Positions 9,299 to 19,280 of a stretch of 64,000 nucleotides of DNA are shown one piece after another (positions within the stretch are counted from its first letter, which is position 1; each line of letters begins with the position of its first letter). This stretch comes from Pusillimonas minor (GTDB taxonomy: Bacteria; Pseudomonadota; Gammaproteobacteria; Burkholderiales; Burkholderiaceae_B), in NCBI RefSeq assembly GCF_014237865.1, contig NZ_JACJUU010000002.1, positions 62,001 to 126,000 of the forward strand, read 5' to 3'. The translations under genes were made by a program, and so were the position numbers. Below the pieces are notes generated by a model. That model was given only the letters and a program-made list of their open reading frames with translations. It was not told where the DNA came from and searched no databases.

Positions 9299-9982
9299 TC
9301 AGGGCTTTGGCGTTGGCGCGGGCAACGCCTGAAGCGTTGCGACCAAACGCGCGGCCAAGGCTTCGCCCACGTTGTACACCGTTGCAGACACGCCACACGC
9401 TGCCATGTCTACCGTACGTAACCCGGCATAGCCGCAAGGGTTGATCCCCAAAAACGGCGCCAGGTTCATGTCGACGTTAAGTGCAAGGCCATGGTAACTG
9501 CACCCCCGGCTGATCTTGACACCCAACGCTGCAATTTTGGCCAGCTCGACATCAGACCCCGACGCGGACGGAGCCGACACCGCAGGCCAAGGCACATACA
9601 CCCCCGGCGCCCCCGGTTTGCGACAGGCTTGCGCAAGGCCGTAATCGGCCAGCACGCCCATGACAACGGCCTCGAGTAGCTCGACATATTCTTTGACAAA
9701 AATACCCAGCCGACGCAGATCGACCAGACAATAGGCCACCACCTGGCCGGGGCCGTGATAGGTAACCTGGCCGCCGCGGTCGCTTTTGACCAGGGGAATA
9801 TCGCCCGGATTCAGGACATGCTCCGGCTTGCCCGCCTGACCCAGCGTATAGACGGGGTCATGCTCAACCAGCCAGATCTCATCGGGGGTATAGGCGTCAC
9901 GCGACTGCGTGAACGCTTTCATGGCCTCGAAGGTTTCTTGATAAGGAACCGGACGGCGCGGCCACCACTTGACGACGATCAC
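9299..9982 (-). CDS. lipB: Lipoyl(octanoyl) transferase
   Basis: Transfers octanoate from acyl-carrier protein to lipoyl domains; the product is used by LipA. About 227 residues. Family motifs are [28 protein letters not shown] with the catalytic Lys region, YHGLALNV and GINPCGYAG with the catalytic Cys. The start codon is GTG at 9982, within a 4-base overlap (GTGA) with the upstream ybeD-like gene, indicating translational coupling. Confidence 0.97.
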   Translation of the reverse strand: MIVVKWWPRRPVPYQETFEAMKAFTQSRDAYTPDEIWLVEHDPVYTLGQAGKPEHVLNPGDIPLVKSDRGGQVTYHGPGQVVAYCLVDLRRLGIFVKEYVELLEAVVMGVLADYGLAQACRKPGAPGVYVPWPAVSAPSASGSDVELAKIAALGVKISRGCSYHGLALNVDMNLAPFLGINPCGYAGLRTVDMAACGVSATVYNVGEALAARLVATLQALPAPTPKP

Positions 9983-10260
9983 AGCACGACCGACACCATG
10001 GCATGCCCGTGCAAGGCACGATACAAGCCGTCGAGTTGCTCGCGAGATGTGGCTGTTACCGTGAAGGTAAGGCCAATATAGTTACCACTGCGACTGGGTC
10101 GCATTTCGACGGTAGCAGGGTCGAACGAAGGGTCGAACTCGAGCACAATCGCTGTCAGGGTTTGGGCGAAGTCCGGATGAGACTTACCCATGACCTTGAT
10201 AGGAAACTGACTGGGGTATTCGATCAGCGAACGTTCTGGGGGGATTTCAGGCATGGACAT
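9979..10260 (-). CDS. ybeD: YbeD/DUF493 family protein
   Basis: 93 residues, the usual size of this small ACT-like family with a beta-alpha-beta fold. The segments [14 protein letters not shown] and [21 protein letters not shown] are diagnostic. The biochemical role is unknown, but the gene commonly lies directly before lipB, as here. It overlaps the aminotransferase stop by one base (TAATG). Confidence 0.9.
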   Translation of the reverse strand: MSMPEIPPERSLIEYPSQFPIKVMGKSHPDFAQTLTAIVLEFDPSFDPATVEMRPSRSGNYIGLTFTVTATSREQLDGLYRALHGHAMVSVVL

Positions 10261-11141
10261 TAGAGTGCCTCGAGGACGTGATCGTAGGCGGCACGCAAGG
10301 CCGCGTAAACCGGGCCGGGCCGGCCGCTGCCTACCGGGCGACCATCGTGCAGGACAATAGGCAAGACTTCTTTGGTCGCCGACGACAACATGAGCTCGTC
10401 GGCGGTGTCGACTTCGGTGCGCGACACAGGACGCGCCTCGAACGGGATACCGGCTTTTTGCGCCAGGCCTTCGATAAACCGGTACCGCACACCTTCAAGA
10501 ATCAGGTGATTGGGCTCGGGGGCAAGCAGCATGCCGTTACGCACCACCCAGATATTGGTGGACGCGCCCTCGGACAAATAACCGTCCCGGAACTGCACGA
10601 CTTCGTCGACGCCAGCCTCGACAGCCGCCTGCTTGGCCAGCACATTGCCCAGCAGCGATACCGACTTGATGTGGCAATGCAGCCAACGGACGTCGGGGAT
10701 GGAAATAGTGGACAGGCCCTTTTCGCGCTGCCCGGCACCCGGACGTTTGAAGGGCGACACCATGCAAAAGACGGTGGGCGTGGCGTGCGCGGGGAAGGCG
10801 TGGTCGCGTTTAGCAACACCACGCGTCACCTGCAGGTAAATCATGACGTTTTCGGACACGCCGGCCATGGCCGGCGCGGTACGGGCGACCATGTCGAGGA
10901 ACAGGTCGGCCCATTGATCGTCGGTAAACCCGACCTGGATACTGATTGCCTTGAGGCTGCGCTGCAGACGGGCAATATGATGCGCCATGCGAAATGGCTT
11001 GCCTGCGTAAACCGGCACAACTTCGTAGATGCCATCGCCAAAAACAAACCCCCGGTCGAGTACCGACACTTTGGCATCGCCAAGCCGAACGTACTGACCG
11101 TTAAGGTAAACAATGCTGTCGTTGTCGACGTCGGGGATCAT
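10260..11141 (-). CDS. dat: D-amino-acid transaminase (class IV aminotransferase)
   Basis: PLP-dependent enzyme of about 293 residues. VSVLDRGFVFGDGIYEVVPVY is the class IV N-terminal motif (here about 24-44), and WLHCHIKSVSLLGNVLAKQ carries the Schiff-base Lys in the context typical of D-alanine aminotransferase rather than branched-chain aminotransferase. It would interconvert D-Ala and D-Glu with their keto acids for peptidoglycan. I chose ATG 11141 (MIPDVDND). It lies 41 bases after a D,D-carboxypeptidase gene, a fitting functional link. Confidence 0.88.
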   Translation of the reverse strand: MIPDVDNDSIVYLNGQYVRLGDAKVSVLDRGFVFGDGIYEVVPVYAGKPFRMAHHIARLQRSLKAISIQVGFTDDQWADLFLDMVARTAPAMAGVSENVMIYLQVTRGVAKRDHAFPAHATPTVFCMVSPFKRPGAGQREKGLSTISIPDVRWLHCHIKSVSLLGNVLAKQAAVEAGVDEVVQFRDGYLSEGASTNIWVVRNGMLLAPEPNHLILEGVRYRFIEGLAQKAGIPFEARPVSRTEVDTADELMLSSATKEVLPIVLHDGRPVGSGRPGPVYAALRAAYDHVLEAL

Positions 11142-11182
11142 GAGGCACCTGCAGGCAAAAACGCCTATTTTAGCCTGTTGCC

Positions 11183-12379
11183 TTACTCGAGCATGAGCTT
11201 GATTTTGTCGACCATGCGTGCCACGAAACCCGCCTCGGGGACGTCGGACATGACCAGCAACGGGGCCTGGCGCAACACCACGCCGTCGAGCGATAACGAC
11301 ACCGTACCCACTTGCGTGCCGGCTGTCAGGGGGGCAATAAGGGGCTGGGTGTATTCGGCAACGGGTGTCAGGTCGCCGGCCTTGCCGCGCGGTACCGTCA
11401 CCCACATCGGTTTGGGCTGGCTGAGCGCCACGGTTTCGGCCTGACCTTGCCAGACGCGAGCCTGAACCGCAGGTTTGTCTTCGCCGAACAGCTTGACCGT
11501 ATCAAAGTTCTGGAAGCTCCAGTTCAGCAGTTTGAGGCTGTTCTCGGCGCGCGCGGCATCGCTGGAGGCCCCCACCAGCACGGTAATAACACGGCGGCCA
11601 TCGCGTAACGCCGTGGTGACCAGGCAATACCCTGCCGAAGATGTATGCCCTGTCTTCAGGCCATCGACGGTTTCATCGACCCACAACAAGCGGTTGCGGT
11701 TACGCTGTTTGATGTCGTTGTAGGTATATTCTTTTTGACTGTAGTAGTGCAAATACTGGGGAAAGTCGACCACCAGATTGCGCGCCAGAATGCCCAGGTC
11801 GCGCACAGTGGTGATGTGCTCGGGGTGCGGCAAGCCGGGGGAGTTCGTGAAATAGGTGCCGGTCAAGCCCTGACGCTGGGCCTCTTGGTTCATCAGGGCG
11901 ACAAAAGCGCTTTCGCTGCCCGCAACAGCCTCGGCCAACGCAACGGTGGCGTCGTTGCCCGACTGCACGATCATGCCCTGAAGCAATTCGCCCACCGACA
12001 CCTGCGAGTTCACGTTGATAAACATGCGCGAACCCTCGGTCTTCCAGGCCGCTTCGGACACGGGTACTTTCTGGTCGAGCGACAACCGCCCTTCGGCAAT
12101 CGCATCGAACACAACATAGGCCGCCATAATTTTGGTCAGCGATGCGGGCTCGACTTTTTCGTTAATGTTGGCGGCCGCAATAACCTGGCCGCTATTGGCG
12201 TCGAGCGTCAGCCAGGCCTTGGCGGCCAGCTCGGGCATTGGAATCGAGGAGAAGTCGGCCACCATGGCGTCTGACGCCTGCTGGGCACCCGCCACCGGAG
12301 ACACGGCCAACGCCGCCCCCAGAAAAGCGCAACCACCCAAACGCAACGCGTTTCGATACAACCTGGAAATCAGAGACAT
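11183..12379 (-). CDS. dacC: D-alanyl-D-alanine carboxypeptidase (PBP5/6 family)
   Basis: Penicillin-binding protein that trims the terminal D-Ala from peptidoglycan pentapeptides. The three active-site motifs are present: S80-L-T-K83, S140-G-N142 and K242-T-G244. A signal peptide spans about residues 1-32 (cleavage near AGAQQ), and the C-terminus is an amphipathic-like helix (MVDKIKLMLE) that would anchor it to the periplasmic face of the membrane. ATG 12379 (MSLISRLYRN) is chosen. The dacA/dacC name is interchangeable here. Confidence 0.93.
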   Translation of the reverse strand: MSLISRLYRNALRLGGCAFLGAALAVSPVAGAQQASDAMVADFSSIPMPELAAKAWLTLDANSGQVIAAANINEKVEPASLTKIMAAYVVFDAIAEGRLSLDQKVPVSEAAWKTEGSRMFINVNSQVSVGELLQGMIVQSGNDATVALAEAVAGSESAFVALMNQEAQRQGLTGTYFTNSPGLPHPEHITTVRDLGILARNLVVDFPQYLHYYSQKEYTYNDIKQRNRNRLLWVDETVDGLKTGHTSSAGYCLVTTALRDGRRVITVLVGASSDAARAENSLKLLNWSFQNFDTVKLFGEDKPAVQARVWQGQAETVALSQPKPMWVTVPRGKAGDLTPVAEYTQPLIAPLTAGTQVGTVSLSLDGVVLRQAPLLVMSDVPEAGFVARMVDKIKLMLE

Positions 12380-12505
12380 AAAACACCCATCGATTGAAAA
12401 CAGGCGTTTGGAACACCTGTACGGTAAAAGGTTCATTATAGGCAGTGGCCAAGTCGCCTACAGCCGCCACCCACGCAACGGTACGGATCAAATCGCAAAC
12501 ATTTG

Positions 12506-13144
12506 CTACAAAGCACGCAAACGCAATTGCACCAATGTTTTCAACGTGAGCAACTTGCCATGAAAGAAATGCGAGGCATCGGGGATCACCGTTACGGGCA
12601 AGTCGTGCGCCCGCCCGAAATCCATGGCCTCGGCCAGCGGCACAACTTCGTCGGCCTCGCCATGAATAAGCACAGTGTGCTCGGGCAAGGCGATATCGCG
12701 AAACCGGAAACGCTCGACAGCCGGCCCGGCCAGAAGGACCGCGTCGGGCTGACGCGCCCCTTGCAACGACGAATACAACTGGGCAGCCACCGACGTACCA
12801 AACGAGAACCCCGCCAACACCCAGTGCCCGGCGCACGCCTGCGGGTAAGCGGCCTGGAATTGTTCGACCAGTTGAAGCATATCGGCCGTTTCGCCACGGG
12901 CGTGATCGAAACTGCCTTCAGAGGCGCCTACCCCGCGGAAATTGGGGCGCACCGCCACCAGACCATGCGCCAGGCACGTACGGGAAATGGTGGTGACAAC
13001 CTTGTTGTCGCGCGCGCCGCCATGCAAGGGGTGCGGGTGCAGCACCAGCGCCCAGCCCTGAACCGGCCCCTCGGGCCACTCGACCACACAATCGACGGCG
13101 CCGGCCTGCCCTTGCGCCACCCAAGTTTCTTTGCGTTCTGCCAT
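12506..13144 (-). CDS. Alpha/beta hydrolase
   Basis: 212 residues. Nucleophile elbow GFSFG with Ser114, an acid in HGEADEVVPL and a His in DASHFFHG make a complete catalytic triad. HPHPLHGGARDNKVV and RPNFRGVGASEG are typical of the small cytoplasmic hydrolase group often annotated COG2945. No signal peptide. Substrate unknown. It lies upstream of the carboxypeptidase gene on the same strand with about 125 bases between. Confidence 0.85.
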   Translation of the reverse strand: MAERKETWVAQGQAGAVDCVVEWPEGPVQGWALVLHPHPLHGGARDNKVVTTISRTCLAHGLVAVRPNFRGVGASEGSFDHARGETADMLQLVEQFQAAYPQACAGHWVLAGFSFGTSVAAQLYSSLQGARQPDAVLLAGPAVERFRFRDIALPEHTVLIHGEADEVVPLAEAMDFGRAHDLPVTVIPDASHFFHGKLLTLKTLVQLRLRAL

Positions 13145-13269
13145 AAAGTACGAATAAACCGTTCTGTTAAAGATTTACACTACCGCTATTTGCTGCACAT
13201 TACACACAGCGTCAACCATAAAGCTTAACGCGAATCGGCAACCCACCGCCGTCGCACGGCCAGACCTTC

Positions 13270-14160
13270 ATGTCGAGCTCATCCCCCGAAATCCCCGAAC
13301 CTGTTGCGTTTCAATCCCTGCTTGCCCAGGCATTGCCGGCGTTTCGGTATGTGCGCTGGCTCGAGGAAACCGGCTCAACCAATGCCGACCTGGTCGCCCT
13401 GGCCCGTGAACCGGGCGAGGTGTACGCCCGCCCGTGGCTTGAAGGCGCACACTTGCAACAACACGGCCGTGGCCGGGCCGGGCGCACCTGGCAAAATCGT
13501 CGCGGGGCAAACCTGATGTTCTCGTGTGCCTTTGATATTTTTGTGCCGGCCCGGCACTTGCCCGTGCTGTCACCGCTGACCGGCGTGGCCACCTGCGAAG
13601 CGCTCCGGGCGTTCATCAGCCCGGCGCACCGTAGCCGCCTGATCATGAAATGGCCCAACGACATCCTTTGGGACAATGCCAAGCTGGCCGGAATTCTGGT
13701 TGAAAGCACGCGCGCAGGTACGGCACGGCAATCAAACGACCACCACGTCATTATTGTGGGCATGGGCCTGAACATTGACGACGCCCGCGCCCTTAGCCAG
13801 TCACTCGACCGTTCTGTGGCCGACTGGTCTGAAATTGCCGCGGCAGACCCGGCCGAGGCGGGCGCCGCCACCGCGACCGACCTGGTGCAGACTATTGCCA
13901 AAGCCTGGTACCGGGTATTTAATGAAGCCACGCGCGATGGTTTTGAACATTTCCCCGAACGCTATCATGCCGTCGACGGCTTGCTGGGGCAACATGTTCA
14001 CATTGTTGACGACGGCCGGCTGATACGGGCCGGTATTGCCTGCGGGGTCAACACCACCGGCCAGTTGCTGGTGCGCAGCCCCGAAGGCGAAACCGCTGTA
14101 TCGGTTGGTGAAGTTTCTGTGCGCACACGCACACCGGGCCACCTGGCGCCCCGGGCCTGA
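13270..14160 (+). CDS. birA: Biotin--[acetyl-CoA-carboxylase] ligase, class I (no DNA-binding domain)
   Basis: Attaches biotin to the carboxyl carrier protein of acetyl-CoA carboxylase. Key motifs are ETGSTNADL, the biotinyl-AMP loop GRGRAGRTW, and KWPNDIL followed by KLAGILVE; the C-terminal domain includes the usual small barrel. At 296 residues with no N-terminal helix-turn-helix it should be an enzyme only, not a repressor. It is followed 14 bases later by the pantothenate kinase gene. Confidence 0.95.
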   Translation: MSSSSPEIPEPVAFQSLLAQALPAFRYVRWLEETGSTNADLVALAREPGEVYARPWLEGAHLQQHGRGRAGRTWQNRRGANLMFSCAFDIFVPARHLPVLSPLTGVATCEALRAFISPAHRSRLIMKWPNDILWDNAKLAGILVESTRAGTARQSNDHHVIIVGMGLNIDDARALSQSLDRSVADWSEIAAADPAEAGAATATDLVQTIAKAWYRVFNEATRDGFEHFPERYHAVDGLLGQHVHIVDDGRLIRAGIACGVNTTGQLLVRSPEGETAVSVGEVSVRTRTPGHLAPRA

Positions 14161-14174
14161 CTACGGAGGCATCC

Positions 14175-15044
14175 ATGATTGTTTTGATCGACGCCGGAAA
14201 CACCCGTGTTAAAGCAGGCTGGGTCAACGCCCGCACCGGCGAACGGGAAACCGACCCCATTGCCCTGACGCACGACAACCTCGACCAACTCAGCCACTGG
14301 CTGGGCAAACTGCCCGCAACACCTGTTAAAGCCTTGGGCGTCAATGTCGCCGGCGACGTTGTCGCCGCAGCCATAGAAGATGTATTCCATTTGCACGACT
14401 GCCCGATTGAATGGGTAAAGGGCCAAGAAGAAGCACTTAACGTCACCAACACCTACGACAACCCCGTGCAGCTTGGCCCCGACCGCTGGCTGTCGATGCT
14501 GGGGCTTGCCCACCGCCCGCACCCGCAAATAAGTGAAAACGTCGGCGAAATTGCCCAGGGCGTTTTCCCGCCCATTATTTTGGCCAGTTTTGGTACGGCG
14601 ACCACCATCGACACCCTGGTGGTCGATGTCGCCCGCAGCGCCCCCAACAGCATCCGGTACACCTTCAAGGGCGGCACAATTTTGCCCGGCCCCGCACTCA
14701 TGAAAACATCGCTGGCCGAAGGGACCGCCAACTTGCCCGAGGCCCACAGCGAGCCAACCGCCTACCCAACGCATACACACCAGGCCATCAGTACCGGCGT
14801 TGCGGCCGCGCAGGCCGGCGCGGTTTTGCGACAATGGTTAATTGGGCTGGAATACTACGGGCACGGCCCGCTGGTATACAGCGCCGGCGGCGCCTGGCCT
14901 ATGGTGCAAGAAGAAACCCGGCGCCTGCTGCACTTTACCCAGCAACAACTGGGCCAGCCCCCAACCCCCATCGAATGGCTGGGCACGCCCGTGCTCGATG
15001 GCCTGAGCGCGCTGGCGTTACAATCTTCCGCTACGTGCACTTAG
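14175..15044 (+). CDS. coaX: Type III pantothenate kinase
   Basis: First step of coenzyme A synthesis. Motifs are [12 protein letters not shown] at the N-terminus (phosphate loop), LGPDRW, the ASKHA motif [12 protein letters not shown] and GGTILPG. 289 residues, slightly longer than average, as in Bordetella, where the homologue is called Baf. A GGAGG ribosome site precedes ATG 14175. The birA-coaX pair is characteristic of Burkholderiales. Confidence 0.95.
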   Translation: MIVLIDAGNTRVKAGWVNARTGERETDPIALTHDNLDQLSHWLGKLPATPVKALGVNVAGDVVAAAIEDVFHLHDCPIEWVKGQEEALNVTNTYDNPVQLGPDRWLSMLGLAHRPHPQISENVGEIAQGVFPPIILASFGTATTIDTLVVDVARSAPNSIRYTFKGGTILPGPALMKTSLAEGTANLPEAHSEPTAYPTHTHQAISTGVAAAQAGAVLRQWLIGLEYYGHGPLVYSAGGAWPMVQEETRRLLHFTQQQLGQPPTPIEWLGTPVLDGLSALALQSSATCT

Positions 15045-15069
15045 CCGTCGACTCTTTATCCAGATACCT

Positions 15070-15903
15070 ATGAAACCAATTCGCAAGGCCGTTTTCCCCG
15101 TGGCCGGTATGGGCACACGCTTTCTTCCGGCGACCAAAGCCATGCCCAAAGAAATGCTGCCCATCGTCGACAAACCGTTGATTCAGTATGCGGTTGAAGA
15201 AGCCGTTGCGGCGGGGATTACCGATTTGATCTTTATTACCGGCCGAAACAAGCGCGCCATTGAAGACCACTTTGACAGCGCCCCCGAGCTTGAAGCCGAC
15301 CTGGCCGCCAAGAACAAACAGGCACTGCTGGACACCGTGCGCAATGTTTTGCCGTCGTACGTCAATTGCATCTACACCCGGCAACCCGCGCCACTGGGTT
15401 TGGGCCACGCTGTGCTTTGCGCCGCGCCCATTGTGGGCAACGAACCCTTTGTCGTGTTACTGGCCGACGACCTGATCGACGCCGACATGCCGGTCACGCA
15501 CCAACTGATTGAAGCCGCGCACCAGCACAATGGCAGCGTGCTTGCTACACACCACGTCGACCGCGCCGACACCAATAAGTACGGCATTATTTCGGGCCAC
15601 GCCGTCAACGACCGCACTGTTAAAGTCAGCGCAATCGTCGAAAAGCCAGCGCCCGCCGAAGCGCCGTCAACACTGGCGGTTGTGGGGCGCTACGTACTTG
15701 AGCCCGAAATTTTCGAGCACTTACGACGCACGCAAGCCGGTGTGGGCGGCGAAATTCAGCTGACCGACGGCATTGCCAGCCTGCTGCAAGAGCGCCAGGT
15801 GTTTGGGCTGGAATACGAAGGCACCCGCTACGACTGCGGCAGCAAAGCCGGGTTTTATAAAGCCACTATGGCGCTGGGACGTAAATACCACGGGCTCTCC
15901 TGA
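15070..15903 (+). CDS. galU: UTP--glucose-1-phosphate uridylyltransferase
   Basis: Makes UDP-glucose. N-terminal nucleotide-binding motif [20 protein letters not shown], then [12 protein letters not shown] and [11 protein letters not shown] are all diagnostic; 277 residues. Its 3' end overlaps the convergent waaA gene by 38 bases. UDP-glucose feeds galE about 2.3 kb downstream and LPS assembly. Confidence 0.96.
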   Translation: MKPIRKAVFPVAGMGTRFLPATKAMPKEMLPIVDKPLIQYAVEEAVAAGITDLIFITGRNKRAIEDHFDSAPELEADLAAKNKQALLDTVRNVLPSYVNCIYTRQPAPLGLGHAVLCAAPIVGNEPFVVLLADDLIDADMPVTHQLIEAAHQHNGSVLATHHVDRADTNKYGIISGHAVNDRTVKVSAIVEKPAPAEAPSTLAVVGRYVLEPEIFEHLRRTQAGVGGEIQLTDGIASLLQERQVFGLEYEGTRYDCGSKAGFYKATMALGRKYHGLS

Positions 15904-17221
15904 GCTCGTTGATACCCGACACCACGCGCGCCACCGCACCGGCATGCTTCTGAACCCAATGCGTGCCAGCCTCGCCAATACGATGCAGGCGTTGCGGTTC
16001 GTCGAGTAACTGCAACGCCTGCTGCAACGCCGCTTCGGCATTCGGGGCGCGCAAAGCAGCGCCCTCTTGGATGGCGTCAAATACCGCCTGCTCGAAGTTA
16101 TCGGTGTGCGGGCCGACCAGAACAGGGGTGCCAATAGCGCAAGCTTCGATCAGGTTTTGTCCGCCGAAGGGCAAAAAACTGCCCGCGACAATGGCCACCT
16201 TGCTGGCCGCGTAATAACGCGGCATTTCGCCCAGGCTGTCGCCCAGCAACACCAGTTGCTGGTTACGACTGCAAATTCGGGCATTGGCGGCCCCGGTTTC
16301 GCCCGACTGCACAAATTCGGATCGACGCAAAAACGAAATGCCTGCATCGGCCAGTAATTGTGCGACATCGTCGAAGCGCTGCGGATGGCGGGGCACAATA
16401 CAAAACAGCACACGGTCGGCCAGATTCACGCCCTGATCGCGAGCGCGCGCTACCTGCTTGAGAATCGCTTTGATAAAAAGCTCGTCTTCGCCTTCGCGCG
16501 TACTGGCAATGGTGATCATGCTGCGCGGCAGGGCCTCGGCAAAAGCGCGCCCGCGCTGCACGTGTTCTTGCGGCAACGACACATCGAACTTGAAATTACC
16601 CGACACGCGAACCCCCTGCACCCCGGCCTGTTCAAGGCGCTGGGCATCTTGCAAGGTTTGCGCATACACGGCCTGAAAGCTTTGGTAGGCCTCGCGCATA
16701 ACCGCGCCAGCCCGCAGGCTTTGACGCAATGACTGGTCGGAGAAACGTGCACTGGCCAACACAAGGGGAATATTCAGTGCGTGCGCCTCGGCAATGATGT
16801 TCGGCCAAACTTCGCGCTCGATGAGCACTGCCAGCGAGGGCTGATAATGTTCGAGAAACCGGCGGGCACTACCTGGGAAATCGTATGGCATCCATTGCTG
16901 CACCAACTGACCATCGGCAATAGCGTGAGCGAAGGCGCGGGCTGCCTCTTCACGACCCGTCACCGTCATGTGGGTTAATAAGACCTGATCGCCCTGATCG
17001 AGCAGCGCCTGAATAAAAGGCTGTGCAGCGCGAACCTCACCCAGGCTGACGGCATGCACCCACACCGGCGACGACTGGGTGGCCGGTTGCCTGTAGCGCC
17101 CAAACCGGGCCCCCGACAAGACCTCCCAACGACCACCGGCACGCCGCGCGCGCAGTCCCATCCAGGCCATCAGCAACGGCGAAAGCATACGGATGCTGAC
17201 GTTATAGAAAAACCTGTTCAA
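15866..17221 (-). CDS. waaA: 3-deoxy-D-manno-octulosonic acid (Kdo) transferase
   Basis: Glycosyltransferase that adds Kdo to lipid A. 451 residues with the family start [11 protein letters not shown], then [22 protein letters not shown], the central [15 protein letters not shown] and the donor-site segment [12 protein letters not shown]. The first codon is TTG at 17221, inside a 4-base overlap (TTGA) with waaC; an ATG 11 codons later would drop the conserved N-terminal anchor. 3' end overlaps galU tail to tail. Confidence 0.94.
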   Translation of the reverse strand: MNRFFYNVSIRMLSPLLMAWMGLRARRAGGRWEVLSGARFGRYRQPATQSSPVWVHAVSLGEVRAAQPFIQALLDQGDQVLLTHMTVTGREEAARAFAHAIADGQLVQQWMPYDFPGSARRFLEHYQPSLAVLIEREVWPNIIAEAHALNIPLVLASARFSDQSLRQSLRAGAVMREAYQSFQAVYAQTLQDAQRLEQAGVQGVRVSGNFKFDVSLPQEHVQRGRAFAEALPRSMITIASTREGEDELFIKAILKQVARARDQGVNLADRVLFCIVPRHPQRFDDVAQLLADAGISFLRRSEFVQSGETGAANARICSRNQQLVLLGDSLGEMPRYYAASKVAIVAGSFLPFGGQNLIEACAIGTPVLVGPHTDNFEQAVFDAIQEGAALRAPNAEAALQQALQLLDEPQRLHRIGEAGTHWVQKHAGAVARVVSGINELRRARGIYVPAP

Positions 17222-18180
17222 AACGCCTCCGAGGCCAGGCCCTGGTCAATGGCGCTGATCACCGTTTGCGCAGAAGGTGCGTGACCCCGCTCGCCCAGAC
17301 TGGCGGTATAGCCTGACCCTTGCAAGGGCGTGCGTACGGGTGTCGACGCCTTATAAATACCAATAGTGGGGCGCCCCAGGCCCGCCGACAAATGCGTCAG
17401 ACCACTGTCAAGGCCCACCATCAGCCGGGCGCGCGCCAACAGCCGCGCAATATCGGTCAGGCTCATGCGAGGCATCACCTGTGCATTAGGCACACCTGCT
17501 AGCAAGGCCTGCGCACGTGCCGTTTCGGCCGCATTGCCTGCCAACAACTTCAGCGACAAACCCGCTTGCGCCAATCGCTCGAACACTGCGTGCCAGTCTT
17601 GCTCTGGCCAGAGCTTATCGTCGCGGCTGGCTGACGGCATGATGACTGCATAGGGTTCGATAGCCTGCCCCTTGGTAAACGCCTGCAAGCCGAAATCGGG
17701 CTCGCCCTCGGGGGTATAACCAAATGCCAACCCGGCCAACTGCCGTTGCCGCGGAACCGCCGGCTGCCAGAACTCCACCCGATGCTTGACAGCGTAAAAG
17801 AGCGATGCCAAAGGTTCGCGTGCCGATTTGCGGTCTAACCCGTGACGAACACCCTGCGTTTGACGCACCAACCAAATCGACTTCATCAGCGCTTGCATAT
17901 CGAGGACGATATCGTAGTGCCGCGCCTGGAGATTTTTTTTCAGGGCAGCGCGCTCGGCCCGCGTTTGCGAGGACCACCAGCTTTTACGCCAGCGGCGATG
18001 CGCCACCTTGATCACTTCATGAACCGCTGGATGCCACCCAGGAATTTCTGCAAAAGCCTCTTCAGCCAGCCAATCGATCTGGGCGCCGGGCACATGGCGG
18101 GCAATATCGGAAATTGCTGGCAGCATATGCACCAGGTCACCCAGCGACGAGGTGCGCACGATAAGTATTTTTTTCGTCAT
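17218..18180 (-). CDS. waaC: Lipopolysaccharide heptosyltransferase I
   Basis: Adds the first heptose to Kdo2-lipid A. About 320 residues, GT-B fold, glycosyltransferase family 9. The N-terminus KKILIVRTSSLGDLVHMLPA and the donor-site segment GLDSGLTHLSAGLGRPTIGIY are textbook. ATG 18180 is chosen; it is translationally coupled to waaA downstream. The two genes give consecutive steps of inner-core synthesis. Confidence 0.95.
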   Translation of the reverse strand: MTKKILIVRTSSLGDLVHMLPAISDIARHVPGAQIDWLAEEAFAEIPGWHPAVHEVIKVAHRRWRKSWWSSQTRAERAALKKNLQARHYDIVLDMQALMKSIWLVRQTQGVRHGLDRKSAREPLASLFYAVKHRVEFWQPAVPRQRQLAGLAFGYTPEGEPDFGLQAFTKGQAIEPYAVIMPSASRDDKLWPEQDWHAVFERLAQAGLSLKLLAGNAAETARAQALLAGVPNAQVMPRMSLTDIARLLARARLMVGLDSGLTHLSAGLGRPTIGIYKASTPVRTPLQGSGYTASLGERGHAPSAQTVISAIDQGLASEAF

Positions 18181-18254
18181 GGCGCGATTATAAAGACTCG
18201 GAAACCAGAAAAACCCCGGCAGGTGAAACGGCACAAAACGCTACAATATCGACC

Positions 18255-19280
18255 ATGACTTCGACCATACTTGTTACCGGCGGCACCGGCTTTATTGGCA
18301 GCCACACCACCGTGCTTCTGCAACAGGCCGGCTATCGGACCCTGGTGCTAGACAATCTGTGCAACAGCAGCGCCAATGTCATTGACCGCATCGCCCAAAT
18401 CAGCGGCACACGCCCCGACTTCATCCAGGGCGATATCCGCGATCCCGCCCTGCTCGACACGCTGTTCAAAAACAACAACATTGCAGGCATCATGCATTTT
18501 GCCGGACTCAAGGCCGTAGGCGAATCAACCCGGTTGCCGCTGCAGTACTACGACAACAACGTCAACGGCACCGTCTGCCTGTTGCTGGCCGCGCAAAAAG
18601 CCGGCGTTAAAACCATTGTGTTTTCATCATCGGCCACCGTATACGGCGACCCCATCAGCCTGCCCATCACCGAAGACCACCCGCGATCGGCCACCAACCC
18701 TTACGGTCATACCAAGCTGGTCATCGAAGACATTCTTGAAAACCTTTACAACGCCGAACCGGGTTGGCGTATTGCGCGTTTACGCTACTTCAACCCGGTG
18801 GGCGCCCATCCCAGTGGCTTAATTGGCGAAGCGCCGCAAGGCACTCCCAATAACCTTATGCCTTATGTGGCTCAAGTCGCTGCCGGGCGTCGCGAACGGC
18901 TTCAGGTTTTTGGCAGCGACTACAACACACCCGACGGCACCGGCGTGCGCGACTACATTCATGTCATGGACCTGGCGCAAGGCCACCTGGCGGCACTGCA
19001 ACACTGCCAAACCAAAGACAGTACCTTGCTAAGCGTGAACCTGGGCACCGGAAACGGGTTCTCGGTACTGGATATGGTGCGTGCCTTCGAAGCCGCCAGC
19101 GGCCGCGCCATACCCTACGACCTTGTACCGCGCCGACCGGGCGATATCGCGGCCTGCTGGGCCGACACCCAACGGGCCGAAGCGCTGATTGGCTGGAAAG
19201 CCACGCTAGGCATCAACCAGATGTGCGCAGATGCGTGGCGCTGGGAAACTGGTCAAGCAAATCAAGCAACTGGGTCGTAA
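18255..19280 (+). CDS. galE: UDP-glucose 4-epimerase
   Basis: Short-chain dehydrogenase of 341 residues. NAD-binding GGTGFIGSHT (residues 8-17), the catalytic Ser-Ser-x-Thr region VFSSSATVYG and the NPYGHTKLVIE Tyr-x3-Lys-type motif are all present. Interconverts UDP-glucose and UDP-galactose for surface polysaccharide. Its last 68 bases overlap the convergent mannitol-dehydrogenase-family gene. Confidence 0.95.
   Translation: MTSTILVTGGTGFIGSHTTVLLQQAGYRTLVLDNLCNSSANVIDRIAQISGTRPDFIQGDIRDPALLDTLFKNNNIAGIMHFAGLKAVGESTRLPLQYYDNNVNGTVCLLLAAQKAGVKTIVFSSSATVYGDPISLPITEDHPRSATNPYGHTKLVIEDILENLYNAEPGWRIARLRYFNPVGAHPSGLIGEAPQGTPNNLMPYVAQVAAGRRERLQVFGSDYNTPDGTGVRDYIHVMDLAQGHLAALQHCQTKDSTLLSVNLGTGNGFSVLDMVRAFEAASGRAIPYDLVPRRPGDIAACWADTQRAEALIGWKATLGINQMCADAWRWETGQANQATGS

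Noticed and set aside
10278-11444. A long plus-strand open frame across the D-amino-acid transaminase gene
   Set aside because: Antisense shadow of a gene with intact PLP motifs; no recognisable domain.
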